Assembly: GCA_963691815.1 (NCBI GenBank)
Contig: OY829656.1
Coordinates: 5,907,048 to 5,971,047, forward strand
DNA from: Echiichthys vipera
Taxonomy: Eukaryota; Chordata; Actinopteri; Perciformes; Trachinidae
Length of the DNA: 64,000 bases
Reading direction: 5' to 3'
Both the position numbers and the translations under genes were made by a program. Below are positions 15,072 through 28,529 of this stretch, in pieces (the stretch's first letter is position 1; every line of letters starts with the position of its first letter). The notes under the pieces are model-generated. The model was not told the DNA's origin. It worked only from the letters and a program-made list of their open reading frames with translations, and did not search any database.

Positions 15072-16021
15072 GTGAGACGGGTGGGGTTTATACAGGTGTG
15101 GAGGCTTTAATGATGATGATTGGGACGTGCACGGGATCAAAGAGGAAGCCTTCTTATCATGGCCACATTTACAGATATTTAGTTATGGTATACGATACGT
15201 AATTAGGGTTATAAAACCATTAAGCCGGTTGTCTATATTGGACAAACAGATGGATGCGAGTGTTCATTCATATCGGTCCAATCATATGGAACTGTTTGCT
15301 CGTGTAGTCATCAGTTAGACATGGTGAGAAGTTGAAACATGGATTGTGACAGGATGTTTAACCTTAGTCAAGAAAACTGACACAACCAATGATCATTTTC
15401 ATTAGTCGATTGAATATTTATCAGCTATCTTGATTGATGAACAGATTAACAGACAGGTGAATCCGTCATGTTTTATGCAAAAATTCCAACAACTAATAAA
15501 TTCAGGTAGCTTTCAACTATTCAGTCAATCTCCAACTATAATCGAATCATTGTTTTTAGTCATTTTTTGAAGCCAGAATTCTCTGATTCTAGCTGCTTAA
15601 ATGTTTCTTTCCTCTTGTATCTTCGAGTTTTGGACAAAAAAAGACATGTGAGGACATCATCTTGGGCTTTGGGAAGCACTGATCCACATATCCACATAGA
15701 CCAAAGAACTAATTGATCAATAGAGAAAATAATCCACAGATGAATAGTTGATGTAAATAATTATTAGTTGCAGACCTAATGGGAGGTTTCATGGTTTTGC
15801 CTATGAAATGTCAGAAAATGGTTTAAAAAAGAGACCCATCACAAATTCCTGGAGCCCAATTTGACGATTTCAATAGGATTCTCTTGTCGACAGTTCAAAA
15901 CTAATTAGAGAAAGAAAAGCACCAAATCCTCAAATTTGAGAGGCTGGAACCAGAAAATGTGTTGGAGTTTTATTTAAAATTGCAGATTCATTTTCTGTCG
16001 ATGGACTTCATTTCAGTTCTA

Positions 16022-16133
<112 letters not shown>

Positions 16134-16216
16134 GATTGATGGGAACACTCTTCTCCCTCATCAAATGATCAATCCCAGCAGGAATGTGCATGTAATCCCT
16201 CATTGTGCTGCTGCTC

Positions 16217-16248
<32 letters not shown>

Positions 16249-16258
16249 TGTGTGTGTG
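16217..16258 (+). repeat. (TG)n tract at the exon 2 acceptor
   Basis: Twelve TG units, one TA interruption, then eight TG units, then CC-TATGTAAACCAG and the exon. In RNA this is a UG repeat at the 3' splice site. Confidence 0.97.
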
Positions 16259-16272
16259 CCTATGTAAACCAG

Positions 16273-17344
16273 GACGTGAACCAGAAACTGCAGGAGGACA
16301 ACCAGGAGCTGCGGGACCTGTGCTGCTTCCTGGACGACGACCGACAGAAGGGGAAGCGGGTGTCACGCGAGTGGCAGCGTCTGGGCCGCTACAGTGCGGG
16401 CCTGATGAGGAAGGAGGTGGCCATCTACCTGCAGAAGCTGAAGGAGCTAGAGCAACGGCAGGTGGAGGTCATCCGAGAAAACATGGAGCTCAAGGAGGTG
16501 TGTCTCATGCTGGATGAGGAGAGGGCTGCGGCTGTGACTGGAGGCGGAGGAGGTGGTGGCGGACATGGAGGCCCTGGTCGTAGGAGCTCCATTGACAGTC
16601 AGAGCAGCTTATCTCAGCTGGGTGGAGGTGCCCCAGCACATGGCCTGCTGCGGGATGTAGGCGATGGGAGCAGCACATCAAGTGCAGGGAGTACGGATAG
16701 CCCAGATAACCCCCACCTCAAACCCCCTCCCCTGGGCTCCAACACGAGCCCTGGATCGAGATGCGTTTCCTCAGAGCACCCCCGCAAACCAGGAGATGTG
16801 TGTGAATCCACAGGCAGGAGGCACAGCTCCACTCCAGAGTACCACACCTTCCCCCAGTCCTGCCGCCCCCGCGGGGGTTCCCTCACCACCCTGGACCCTC
16901 GCGACCTTCGGGGACACAGCCCAGAGAAACACAGCAAGTCTCCCAGCAGGCTACCATGTGACTCCCACCTTGAACCCTGCAGCTCTGACCTACTAGCCCA
17001 CAAACAGCTATTGATGTCTGGGCAGGCATCTCCAGGCTGTGGGAAGGGCACTGCCAAGTCCAGCCCAGAGCTGAATCATAGACATCGGTCGGTTAACATG
17101 GCGGGAGCGGGCTGCAGGAGTGCTGAGACCAAGCTGGCAGCGATGGGGACGCCTGAGCACCTGAGGAAAGGGCGGGTGATCGTGGGTAGTCCAGAGTCTA
17201 TACGGCACCACCATCACTATCAGCAGGGCCAGGGGGTGGAGCATGGCAAAGGGACTTATAGCAGTGGCTCCCCTGGCAGGGATGGGGGTCAGAGGAGGGC
17301 AGCAGGAGAGGAGCTGGCCCCCCACCACCAGAGTCTGTACAACG
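16273..17344 (+). CDS. ccdc85a: CCDC85A-like protein, coding exon 2
   Basis: Large exon: acceptor AG at 16271-16272, donor GTAGGC at 17345, length 357 codons plus one base, so it ends in phase 1 and the protein continues elsewhere. It encodes residues 78-434. Residues 78-165 continue the coiled coil (QKLQEDNQELRDLCCFLDDD, RVSREWQRLGRYSAGLMRKE, ENMELKEVCLMLDEERAA). A poly-Gly run follows at about 167-174, then SSIDSQSSLSQL, DVGDGSSTSSAGSTDSPD, and a long low-complexity Ser/Pro/His region with SPEH/TPEHLRK-type motifs and an HHHH run. RYSAGLMRKEVAIYLQKL and the SPEH-type motifs favour CCDC85A over CCDC85B or CCDC85C; a teleost duplicate (ccdc85a-like) is possible. The final C-terminal exons (the second coiled coil and the conserved VVWRKLGDA-type end known from the family) were not found in this window. 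Confidence 0.9.
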
Positions 17345-20300
17345 GTAGGCAGAGGGTAACTCTTTTCTTGTATTTCAATTCATAACACTTGCATGATCAA
17401 AGAGGACTGCTGCAAATGTCCAGCAGAGAGAGCCTGACCTGGGCAGTTTTTTTTTTCATCCAGTTGCGATCCCTTGATCCTGCGTGAGCTTGTGATATTC
17501 CGAGAATCCCGCTGGTTTGTTGTGGAATATCTGCAGATGTAAATATGACACCACAATAAGGTAGAGTACGTTCTCTGGAGAGAAGTGTCTAGCTGATAGC
17601 TCCAGGCTCAGACCCACCTCCTCTGTAGGAACCATTGGGTTCCCAGCTTTAAAAAAGCAGTGACACCGGAGCTGGATATGATAGCAACCCTCATAGTTCA
17701 TTAATGAAGTTTGGATAAGCCACACAACCTCAAACTATACTAAGGTCAAAATACAACCTTGATATTTCAATAGAACTGTAACTTATAAAGTTAGGTAATT
17801 TAGTCTAACGTTAGCAGCACACTCTCTCCCACAGTAATATGTTGAGCTTGATAGCAATAATATAACGTTAGCTAGATACAGTTATAGGCCTCTCAAGTGT
17901 CATGCATTGAGCGTGAAAGTCTTTTTTCAGTCCAAGGTCACGCACTACCACCACACATTGTATTTCTCATTGTAAACAATTTATGATATGGCACAGCGCC
18001 CTAAATTTCTCTGGCTGCGGAGCAGTAGTGCCGCTTTCACTTTGGAGCCGGCAGTAATCAAGCATGTCTCCCCTGGAGTTCAGTCCATGGATATAGAAAA
18101 AAGAATGGACAGTGGACGAAAAAAATGGCACCCATTGATTCCTATGGAAAGCTGCTCAGTGGCGCAGGCTCCCTTAAGGACGCTGCCATTTTTGTTTCTT
18201 GTGAACCCGGGAGGACTTAACGGATGTAGAAATCTTCACATTCCCGAGCACCAAGCACGAAATAACACAAAAAAACAACGAAAAACACCAGAAAAAACAT
18301 CACACACAATGCACAAAAAGTTTGAATGTGTTTCACTACGGCTCTTTTTAGCTGCGCACCCTCCCATCACTCTATTTTGTAGGGTCTAAAAATTAGGCCT
18401 ACATACATTTCTTCCAGTAGAGGGTCTGAAACATTTTTTATCTTCCAAAAAAACTTTTTGGGACACCAATCAAAAGATATGTAATTGCTGAAGGGTGGAA
18501 ATCTGTTGGTTAACTGTGTCAAATGCTGCAGAAAGGTCCAAAAGGATGAGAGAGAGAGGCTGCCCTAGCCATGGGAAGTAGCTTAAGAGTTAAGTTATTA
18601 CAATGTGCAAGAAAAAGACTATTTTCAGTCAAAAAGTCATGTTTACCAATCAATACATTCTTCGCATGTTTGGGAGTGAATGGGCAAATGTTTTCCGGGC
18701 ACAGGACCACCACACAAACGGGCGAGTGCTGCAGCACCGTGCTTGGCCGCTAAGCCCATTGTGGCATATGACGAGAGCGCATGACCTGGTTCAGTCGAGC
18801 TGCCACTTACCAGCCAATCAAAAAAGTTAAAGGGGCTACACAATAGCCAGTCATAAAATAGCACTATTGTATCTGGGTAAGATTAAATGCAACAACCAAT
18901 GAAGTTAAATTAGATGCGTTATATGCTATGTACTGTCCTGTCTCTCCCTGCAGCCAGTCGACTTTTGCTGGAATGAGAGTCGCTGGCAGGATCTGAGATG
19001 GATGGCTAGCTTGTTGGCTTGCTAATTCCAGCATGCTTTCATGCTATACTGGTTACAGAAACACAAGCTATGTGCTTTCTACGCTTTGATGAGCGTGTGG
19101 ATGAAGCTTTTAGATTTTACAGCTAACATTAGCCAGCTTGCTAATTCCTCCATGCTTGATGCTTAACTGGATAGCCCCATACATAAAGACAAAACACTGT
19201 GGCTATTTCATTAGAATGAAATTACATAAAGTGAATAGAACTGAATACATTAACACGTCCGTAAACATCATTTCTGAGCTTTTCATCTGCAATAAAGGCT
19301 ACAACTACCATGATCCCATCCACGCTAATTCACAAAGGCTTCATGTTTTGACTGAGAGACACCTAGTGGTAATTTTCCACCATGGGTCCTCCTGGCCCTG
19401 GATGGCCTGGGCCTGGAGCTCTGCAGCGGGACACTATTAGGGCTCTGGATGAAGGCTGAGGTATGGAGAGACCGTATATGGTCCAACCGTTTTAATTTCC
19501 CATCCGTTGTTGCTGTTGTTCAGGATGTGACGGTTGGTCTTTGTGGTTGCATACTTGTCCCGCTTCTCCTCCACTGTAATTGGATGTCTGGCAGAATAGA
19601 CTTTCAGTGCCTCTTCATGTTGCTGCTGTTTGTACCAGAGTGTGAATACACAGGGCTCCTATTGCAAAGAATGACAAAATACACAAACCCTCAGGATTTC
19701 TTTGGTTGACTAACAGCCATATACAGTAGAACCACCTGTTTACATGTGACCAAAGTTCAATAAATCACATGTCGACATATGAGCCATCTCCATGACAACT
19801 GAGGAACACAATTGCTGGTGAAGACCGTGAGATGCAGTGGAAGGCTCTGGGAGAAACCTAGTGAAAATATAAATGGACCTTGATTTAAGATAATTTGATT
19901 TAGTCTTAAAACAAATGGCTTCTTCATTCAATGTACTCAAATTGTGTGTTCACATACTCGCTGCTTTTGTTTCAGGCTGTTAGTGTTGAGCCACAGTCAG
20001 AGATGACCTTGGTGTAATGCACAAGAGGAAACACAAGGTCAGAATCACCCACACAAAGTCTAAAGAGCTCAACTAAGACTTAGACCCAGTTCAGGAGCCA
20101 GACTTACAATCACACACAAACATTCACACATGACCAGACACACAGGGCTCATGTGGATTCACTGGCCAGGGAAATAGCGGTAAGACAGTAAGGGAGATAC
20201 TCAACTGTGTGTGTTTGTAAGCAGGGGAACGTGGGTGATGCAACTCTCCAGAGTGTATGGGTTTCATAGGTACGCCAGAGGTGTGTTCAGGGCAAACATG

Positions 20301-20462
20301 CACACACATAACCTACACTTACCCACACACACACAAACACACACAAACTCACACCTTTAAAAAAGTGACAGCAGAGGGAGACAGTCTTTAAAAACACACA
20401 AGAGACACAGTTACAAAGATTCTTACGTGTGTGTACACTACACATGCATATAGAAAGACAGT

Positions 20463-20465
<3 letters not shown>
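17345..20465 (+). other. Presumptive start of ccdc85a intron 2, mostly unique
   Basis: It begins with the GTAGGC donor. There are no further coding exons that I can recognise. A stretch near 18116-18175 shares ATTCCTATGGAA and GCTGCTCAGT with 6671-6715, so it belongs to a dispersed repeat. The rest is AT-rich DNA without recognisable content. Confidence 0.5.

Positions 20466-20518
<53 letters not shown>
20466..20518 (+). repeat. (GT)n microsatellite
   Basis: About 26 uninterrupted GT units; a looser CA-rich stretch precedes it at 20285-20360. Confidence 0.96.
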
Positions 20519-20520
<2 letters not shown>

Positions 20521-21423
20521 CTGTCCACTCAATTAACTCACATTTTACAGTTGTTCAAATTTTCTGATTTGCAAATGCGTGTTAGTCTGTAACCTCTCAG
20601 TTCATTTTCGATTTCTAAGGGGTGTTACCAAGATTGCAGAGCAAAATGCCTGCACACAATTGGATTGACCTACAACCAACAAAAACAGCAACAAAATGAC
20701 ATAGCGCTGAGAAACACATGCAAGTTGAAGCAGTGCTTGGTCCATTTTGAAGCAGGAAGAAAATGGCTTCTGGGTCACCAACTTGGTCAAATTACAGCTA
20801 AACAGTATACAAAAATGTATTTCTAAAACAACATTTTATACAAGGTTAGGTAATTGTCAAAGCAATAATAGGCAAAACAGTAAGAGAGTCTTTATTCACA
20901 TTTGATCAGCACTGCCTTGTTTGAGCGTTTTATCTGAAATTTTTGAGCCTGGTAAGTTGCACTGGAACGTCAGTTACATTTTGTAACTACCTTTTACCTA
21001 AAATATATATATATTCTTTTTTAACAGAAAATGTATCAACTATAACTATATCAAGATTTATTAAATGGATGGCTCGAATCAAGCAATCTGATTGGTTGCT
21101 GTGGTATAATTCCTGTATACCACTGCTATGACGTCCAATTCCTTGTCACAATTCTACTCCGCTTTCATCTTTTTATATAGTGTAGGGTGTTAAACATAAA
21201 CTTGCAGAAGATTTCGACATGTTTATAAAGTGACTGGCTAGTCTTATTTATTTTTTTATAACATATTAATAAAGTGATTGGTTGGTCTTGTTTTTTTTTT
21301 ATAAAGTAATTGGCTAGCCTTTTTTTCTAACAACGCTCTCTGTTACTGGAAATGTCGGTCAGCTGGGCCGTTGTGCCGGTGATACGGTGCTAACAGAGTG
21401 CTATCTTTATCTTAAGCTAACAC

Positions 21424-21620
21424 TAGTGATGTCCAAATGAAGCTTCATGGTACATTTTCTTTATTTTCTGAGTCTACTAGATGGATCTCTCTGTTCAACA
21501 AAGGGTTGAAAACACACTGAATCACCATTCATTGAGCCCTTTTCTTTAAACCAAGAGCTCCATCTAGTGGACTCAACAAATACAACTAATGCTTCATGAA
21601 GCTTCATTTGGACATCACTA
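21424..21620 (+). mobile_element. hAT-like foldback MITE, family A, copy 1
   Basis: It starts TAGTGATGTCCAAATGAAGC and ends with the exact reverse complement; the perfect terminal inverted repeat is 26 bp. Inside it a second inverted pair (CTAGATGGA / TCCATCTAG) brings much of the element into one hairpin. The flanking 8-mers GCTAACAC (21416-21423) and GTTAACAA (21621-21628) match at 6 of 8 positions, consistent with an aged 8-bp target-site duplication. It has no coding capacity. Confidence 0.85.
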
Positions 21621-21644
21621 GTTAACAACACTACATGTTCACAG

Positions 21645-21985
21645 ACGTAGTAGCTAAATCTGCCCACAGTAAAAAAATGTTTTTTTCTGTAGATATCTAA
21701 GTTATAGCAGGATTGAGCTAGTTTAGTGTTTATATGTGTGGTCTGTATTCAGTTTGAGAACCTTCATTATGTCTACAAGCTAACGTTAGCTTACCTTGAC
21801 AGGTGACTCAATGGGCAGTAGACATGGTCACTATTGCTTAAATATGCCCAGAGAAAATCTTTTTTTTTCAGCAGATATCTTAGTTACAACACAATTGAGC
21901 TAGCAAAGCAGTTAAGTAATTACGTGGTCTTTATTTAGTTTGAGAAACGTCACAATGTCAACAACCCACGCTAACGCTAGGCTTC
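21645..21985 (+). repeat. Diverged tandem duplication, period about 190 bp
   Basis: Two copies share TGCCCA, a T-rich block, AGATATCT(A/T)AGTTA, ATTGAGCTAG, GTGGTCT, TTTAGTTTGAGAA-like and AACG(C/T)TAG(C/G) in the same order: about 21655-21790 and 21845-21980. They are clearly related but diverged. Confidence 0.7.
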
Positions 21986-22289
21986 ACTTGGTTAAACTTA
22001 AAACATGTTTTTAAAAACAGGTCAGCAACAGGCTAAATTTCATCAAGAAAGTACGTTCCATAGCAACCACTGGCCAGGAGGGCCTATTTCTTTGTAAGAA
22101 CAATGCTTTATGGATACTTTTTTGTTAATATACATTGTTTAAATTGGAATATGTCCATCACTTTAATATTGCCATAGTTGGCAGTTTTATAAACGCAACA
22201 GTTCACTTCAGGCTGGATACATTGGGATTATATCACGGCTAAGAGGCGTTGTTTAGTCCAAAGCGAAGCAGCCTTTCATGAGCTGTTGC

Positions 22290-22362
22290 TTTAATATTTT
22301 GTTATCGGGATATGAAATGACCTATATCGGGATATGAGATTTTGGTCATATCACCCACCCTA
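22290..22362 (-). mobile_element. End of a hAT-like element
   Basis: It reads GATATGAGATTTTGGTCATA then TCACCCACCCTAG. On the minus strand this starts CTAGGGTGGGTGATATGACC, a terminal sequence common to fish non-autonomous hAT elements. The other end could not be located with certainty, so the element's extent is unknown. Confidence 0.5.
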
Positions 22363-23340
22363 GTATGGATTTGCTGGTTTTTTTTCTTTGTAAAACTCTA
22401 TGTGGAAATGGCCAGAATAAGAATGTCCCTTTTGATTATCTGTCATTTTAACCACTGTTCATTTTTATTTGATTGTATTTTACCTTTATTCAACCAAATA
22501 AGGCAACTAAGAACCAATTCTCATTTTCACTGACGACCTGGCCGAGAGGCAGCATCTATACCAGACGTTAAAACATACAATACATCCATGTTAATGTCTA
22601 AACCATGAACTGTGTTGACTCTGACAACATCCATGGATAAAGTTGGGAGGATGTTTTAGAGATTGGACATGCTATTGGGTGCTACAACAAAACTATCGAG
22701 TATACTGCTAAGTTGCACAATGTTACACGATGTGTAGCATAGCAACTGGAATGCAGCACCGTAACACAAACACTCGAGGCAGATAGATGTTAGATAGATA
22801 GATGTTCAAGACACATACCGGAACGATATATTTAATAACATAGAAATGTATCTGTTCAGTGAGATGAGCGAGTGGCTGACCGTTTCAACGACCCAGAGTA
22901 CAGAGTGACTGTATGGTGACGGAAGGGCCCCCCGCCTCGAGGGGGCTGTGGGGGTATATTTTACAGGCGTGCTGGAAAGATATAATGCTCTTGAAACTCT
23001 TTGCAACTACTAACACTCTAGGCTCCACGTTGGAGGTTATCGTTGATCCTTCTTTAGATCTAGCAACAGAAATGATTAATACAGTGCTGAGTAGAAGTAC
23101 ATTACAGCTGAGGCCATGGGAAATAGCTCTGTACCTTAGGTGGACACAGGAGCCCTGACTCAGCTGTTACCAGGAAACAATAGTGGAAGGATGCACTGTA
23201 CCGTGAGCTGAAATGATGCATACAAATACATATTAATACCATTTGCAGCAAACTATATGGTTAGAAGAGAAAGTTAGGTAAATAGTCCAGTTTTCCTCAG
23301 TTTTTCTGTATTATAGCACCATCAGTTCTTGGAAGCTAAC

Positions 23341-23552
23341 TGAGCTTGAACTATGTTGAATTCGCCTTATGGAACCAACTGAAAATGAACTGCAAATGAA
23401 TCTGATTAACTGAAATGAGCCTGTGTTATTTGGTAAACTTGCGTCATGAGCTTGAACTATGTTGAATTCGCCTTATGGAACCAACTGAAAATGAACTGAA
23501 AATGAATCTGATTAACTGAAATGAGCCTGTGTTATTTGGTAAACGTGCGTCA
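23341..23552 (+). repeat. Two-copy 106-bp tandem duplication
   Basis: The block beginning TGAGCTTGAACTATGTTG at 23341 repeats exactly 106 bases later at 23447. The two copies differ at two positions that I can see (GCAAATG/GAAAATG and AACTTGCG/AACGTGCG), so the duplication is recent. Confidence 0.96.
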
Positions 23553-26500
23553 TGGAACGGAATCCATTGAATGGATTGCACCATTTTTCATTAAGTCCCC
23601 CACCTTTCCTTTTTCATCTCTTTCTGCAAATCCTCTCCACCCGTACAGTCTGAAAGCTGTCAGACACATTTGATGTCCACGGGTAGTCATGTCTTCACGA
23701 GACACACTGCTCTCACGAGACAATTTCTGACTCACAAACACGTTTGACTTCTGCTGGAAACAATGTGATGGACCAAGTACAAACTAGCTACATAAACACA
23801 CAACTAAGCTAAAGATGAACAATTAATAAGAATAATGAGTTCAAAAGCAGAAAAGATCTGTTTTTTGAATGGAGAATAACAACGGTCCAGAGTCCTATAC
23901 CTCTGATGGGAGGTTCAGCCGTACTTTTTTATGGTGTGCCTTGTTAAAATATCCTGTCATAAGAAGGGAAGTCAGGTTCCCTCCCATTTCGCTTTCTCCA
24001 CTATTAAGCTGAGCGCTGCCCAAGACATTTTTGGTTGGTTTAAAGAAATAAAAACAAGCCATAGCCTTGTGTAGAGAGACGCTGGTATAGAAAGACTATT
24101 GCGAGGGAAGCTCCCAATTGTTTGCTGTTCTGATTGATGGGGTTTGCTACACCTCATCAATTGCCCCAATCAAATGTCAAACGTTTGGCTGTCTGACGCT
24201 ACCATTAATTTTGATAAATCTTTATTGGAATTGGCAGGTTCTGTGTTTACGGTTTACAGTATGTGAGCACCCATGAAGTGATTGGTTGATCAAACCGTAT
24301 AGGGTGATAGAGTTTTTACCATGCCGACAGATTGTAACAAGTGTGAGTGTGAGTTAATGCACCATACAAGAATATTAAAATTGTGAAGCGTAAATCCTGT
24401 CAACTTGTTAAAAAGTGTCACATTTTACAGTCCAAAATGTATCTGTGAAATAAGCCAGTTTCTAGGTATGAGGTGTCTTATTTGTTTGCACTCTGTTTTT
24501 ACATTTTACTTGGTGCTGAAATGAATATTTAATCAGCGGATCGATGGAAAATTACACAAAAACAACCTAAGAAGCATGCAAGTCATTTTTTCAGCAAAAA
24601 TGCCAAACATTTGTTGTGTCTAGCTTCTCAAATGTGCAGATTTGCTAATTGTATTGTTTAATTTGGTGCTAAACTAAACATCTTTGGACTGGATTTCAAT
24701 GCAATGGAAATATGTCACCTTGGGTTTTAGGAAGCTGTGACGGACAGGTTTCACTGTTTGTGTTCATATTTTATAGATTAAAAAAATCAATGTCAACTTC
24801 ATCAAATATAGACTTTTGCTTCTATCTACGACACATTCTTTCTCATTTTTATTTTTAGTGTTTCTCTCTGCTGCCTGTAACTTCCCAGTGCTCTTCCCAG
24901 ATTCCAGACTCATCTTCTTCCTGTCTGCCCCTCATGCCTCTGCGCCGTACCACCAGCATGTAATACCTATTCTTTGCAGCTTTCCACCTCTTGTTGCTGT
25001 CCTGCACACAGCAAGCGTAAATCTTCATTAAGCTGCCTCTATCAAGGGCCAGAACTTTTACAAATTGAGGTCATTAACTCCAGTGGTCTCTCTGCACTGC
25101 TGCTTTAGTGCACTAAATAATTGAAAAGGCCCTGTGTGAATTTCCTCTTTTATAGTACTGCTGGCAGTATCAATACATGCTGTTTCTTTTCACACCTGAA
25201 AGTCTGAACCAAGGTTCGTGGTTTTTGTTACATTGTTTGCATTTTATGTGGTTAGTTTTGGTTTCAGTCCAGTCTCTGGCTCAAGTCTACTTTTTTAAAG
25301 TCTTGCACTTGTCTTGGTTTCGTGCCTTGTTGACCTCAGAATTGTCTTTGACTGTTGTTGACTTGATTAAGTTGTCGCTTGCTACAGCCCTCTACATTTC
25401 AAGTGCACTAAAGACCTTTATGTGACATACTTATGTCCTACTGTCATTACCTACGTGAGCTGCCTCTCCCGATATTTGTAATTGATTGGTTTGAAGACAG
25501 GCTTCCCGACCTCTCCTATCCTCTCGAGTGTTGTGATTTTTGTGATTTTTTCCTGGTTCCTGCTGCCATGATTTGTATTATTGCACTGGAATTCTACTTT
25601 AATCTTGAGGAGATGTAGCATTTATTCAGAGACAAACTGAAACCTACACTGTACATTCACTACCACTTAACAACTTTGGTGATAATAATTCCTCTGCTCT
25701 GATCGCCGACACGTCTCCTCTGAATGTCACTCTCTCTCTTTCCTGTTCGACCACACACTGAGCTATTCTTGAGCAGCTTCCCTGCTCTAAATACATGATG
25801 ATAGCTTACCAGAACTTCCGGTAATTGGTCCAAGCCATTCAAAAGTAGTGCACAGCAGAATTATTATAACAGGGGGTTACAGTACTGCGTTTTCTACAGT
25901 GGCCCATGCACTGTACTGTAAGAGTTCATTTATACAGCAGTCAACATCTTCAAGAAGTGCTGTGACTGCTGTGTTTTCATGCCAACTGGGAACCACCACA
26001 TACTCAAAAGTACTGTCATTAGCAAGTGAAGAACAGATTTCCGGGCTGTGGGGTGAGTTAAAGGTTGAGGTGCAGTTAGAATTAGCGCTGGGTAATATAT
26101 TAAATTATTCTGATTAATTCAAACATCAATATCAATAATACATCTTCACATTACATTACATTCTATTTAGCTGACGCTTTTGTCCAAAGCGAATTCGAAT
26201 AAGTGCATTCAACAATTAGGGTACAAACCAGAAGAGCAGGTTATATACTTGCTCGGGATGCTTGGACCCCATTGATACCTGCCTGCAGGTCTAGTTAATA
26301 GCTAAAGCTACTCTGAATGCTGCTTTGTCAATTTTTGACCCTCCTACCAGTTGACTACTTTGTTTCGTCCCAGGCCAATTTTTTAGTAGAGCACCTTTAA
26401 TATTTGTGAGATTTGCCTTGTATGGATTTGGGCCCCTGCCAACTCAAAAATGCTATGCACATCCCTGCTCACGCTGACTAATGTTGCAACTTCATCACTC

Positions 26501-27795
26501 ACTCTGACAGGCGTTTATAGGGTACGTGTCAAGCCCCAAAAACCCTGGATCTATGAGTTAGTATTTCTTCCCTGCCTTCTAAACAACCGCGTCAGGTTTG
26601 TATTACAGGCTTTCAGTTATAAATTTAGTCTCCAAGGCCAAGACTAGGTAGTTGACGTCACTACGACATCATCAGGCTTATTCTTTCATATTTGTCAAAA
26701 CTCCTTCAGAGACACAAAAACGTTATATACAGCAGTTTTCACAGTAGCACTAATAAGCTGATCTTTATGTGTAAAATGTGGAGCGGCACACATAACTTTA
26801 GGTTACATTGATCTATTGATACATTGGTAACAATTAACTGGTTTGAGGAACATGTCTGGTATTTCTCTACTGTTAGTTTGCTTCTCTTTGTGTTGAAGCT
26901 GTGCTCTTGAGACCAGCTGGTGCTGCCAGCCCTGGGTGGATATGTGCTGAATCAGATGGGGAGAATTAGTGTTCAAAACTCATTAGGCTCTGTACATAGC
27001 CAGAACCCAAAGCAGGCTCCAGTAAGTCTGTAGAGCCTGGATAAAGTCTTAAAGAGAAGGAGAAAAGAAGATTCCCGTCACTTAATTATGAGCTCAACAT
27101 CTCTCTTGATCGACACACATCCATAATTGCATATACATACGCACACGTCAATGTATACAGACATATACACTCCATAAACATTATGCACTGAAGCATATGC
27201 ACATACCTACAGGTGACACTAATTAATTATTAGCAGTCTGTGTGCAAAAATAGGACTTCTCCTTTCATCAGTGTCATAATCGAGTGAAACGGAACACACA
27301 CACGTCATACATGTTTTTCTGGTGCTGTGTGAAATCTGATTCTCTGAGTGTCAGTGTTGATAAACATGCTGAGGATTTATGTCAAAATGCACTTCAAATG
27401 TCAAACGGGCTAGAACTTTGCTCCTCCACAGACCAAATGTGTGGGCAATAACAGTCCGCCGGCAACAGTCAGCCTGTTTCACTGTCAACCATTGACACTC
27501 ACTTCTGTTGCCATGTTGTGGCTTTTGCATCTGTGTATTTGTGCTGCAGCAACCGTACTGTAGGACCTTTTAGCATCTTACTGAATATGAATCTTGCTTT
27601 AGTAACATCTAAATCCACAACAGCACTGCAGCAGGAGGTCACCTGTGTTGTGTCCTGCTGTTTAACACCCTCTGTCAGTTTACTGTTATGTGTAAATGGA
27701 TAGAATCATCCTAGTAAGTCCAGCTTTTGTAGTTTCATGCTTTAAAGTACTCTCTCTCTCTCCCTATCTCTCTCTTTCTCACACACACAAACACA

Positions 27796-28096
<301 letters not shown>

Positions 28097-28427
28097 CAGC
28101 GCACAACGTGAACCTCAGCTGCTTTGGTGTCAAGCTGGAGTGTAATTTGTGTCCTCCAGAGATCCTGACTGTAGGAGGTGGGGATGAAGCTGGCTTTGTG
28201 TTCGCTCATCTACACACTGACATTTTTCATCCAGCTCGTCCATCCTCCATTCACTCATCATTTTCTCCCTTTGTCTGTTAATAAGTTGCTTTTCCATTTT
28301 TCCATAGCTCTCTTTATCAAGGTCCATTTTTTCTTGCGATGCATTTCATTATTTGTAGATTAAGATTTCAATGAAAATGTCCTTTTATGAGCTGCCATCC
28401 TGATATACATTCAGCAGTCTTTACTAG

Positions 28428-28515
28428 GGATGCACGATGATATCGGCATGTCGTCGGTTTCGGCCGATAGAGGCTCAAAAACAAATTTCTGCCGTTATGT
28501 CAGATAAAGCTTTAA
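28428..28515 (+). mobile_element. Left end of a hAT-like element (TAGGGATGCACGAT)
   Basis: TAGGGATGCACGATGATATC with a GGTTTCGGCCGAT segment is a widespread fish hAT-type terminus. The element is cut short by the LINE that follows; no right end was found. Confidence 0.5.
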
Positions 28516-28529
28516 TTACGCTGAGGTGA

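Noticed and set aside
16614..17328. Long open frames on the minus strand and alternative + frames within exon 2
   Set aside because: Shadows of the GC-rich coding exon; they lack family similarity, while the main frame matches CCDC85A.
25150..25620. Small + strand genes with hydrophobic frames
   Set aside because: The frames come from T-rich sequence, with no conserved motif and no splice context.
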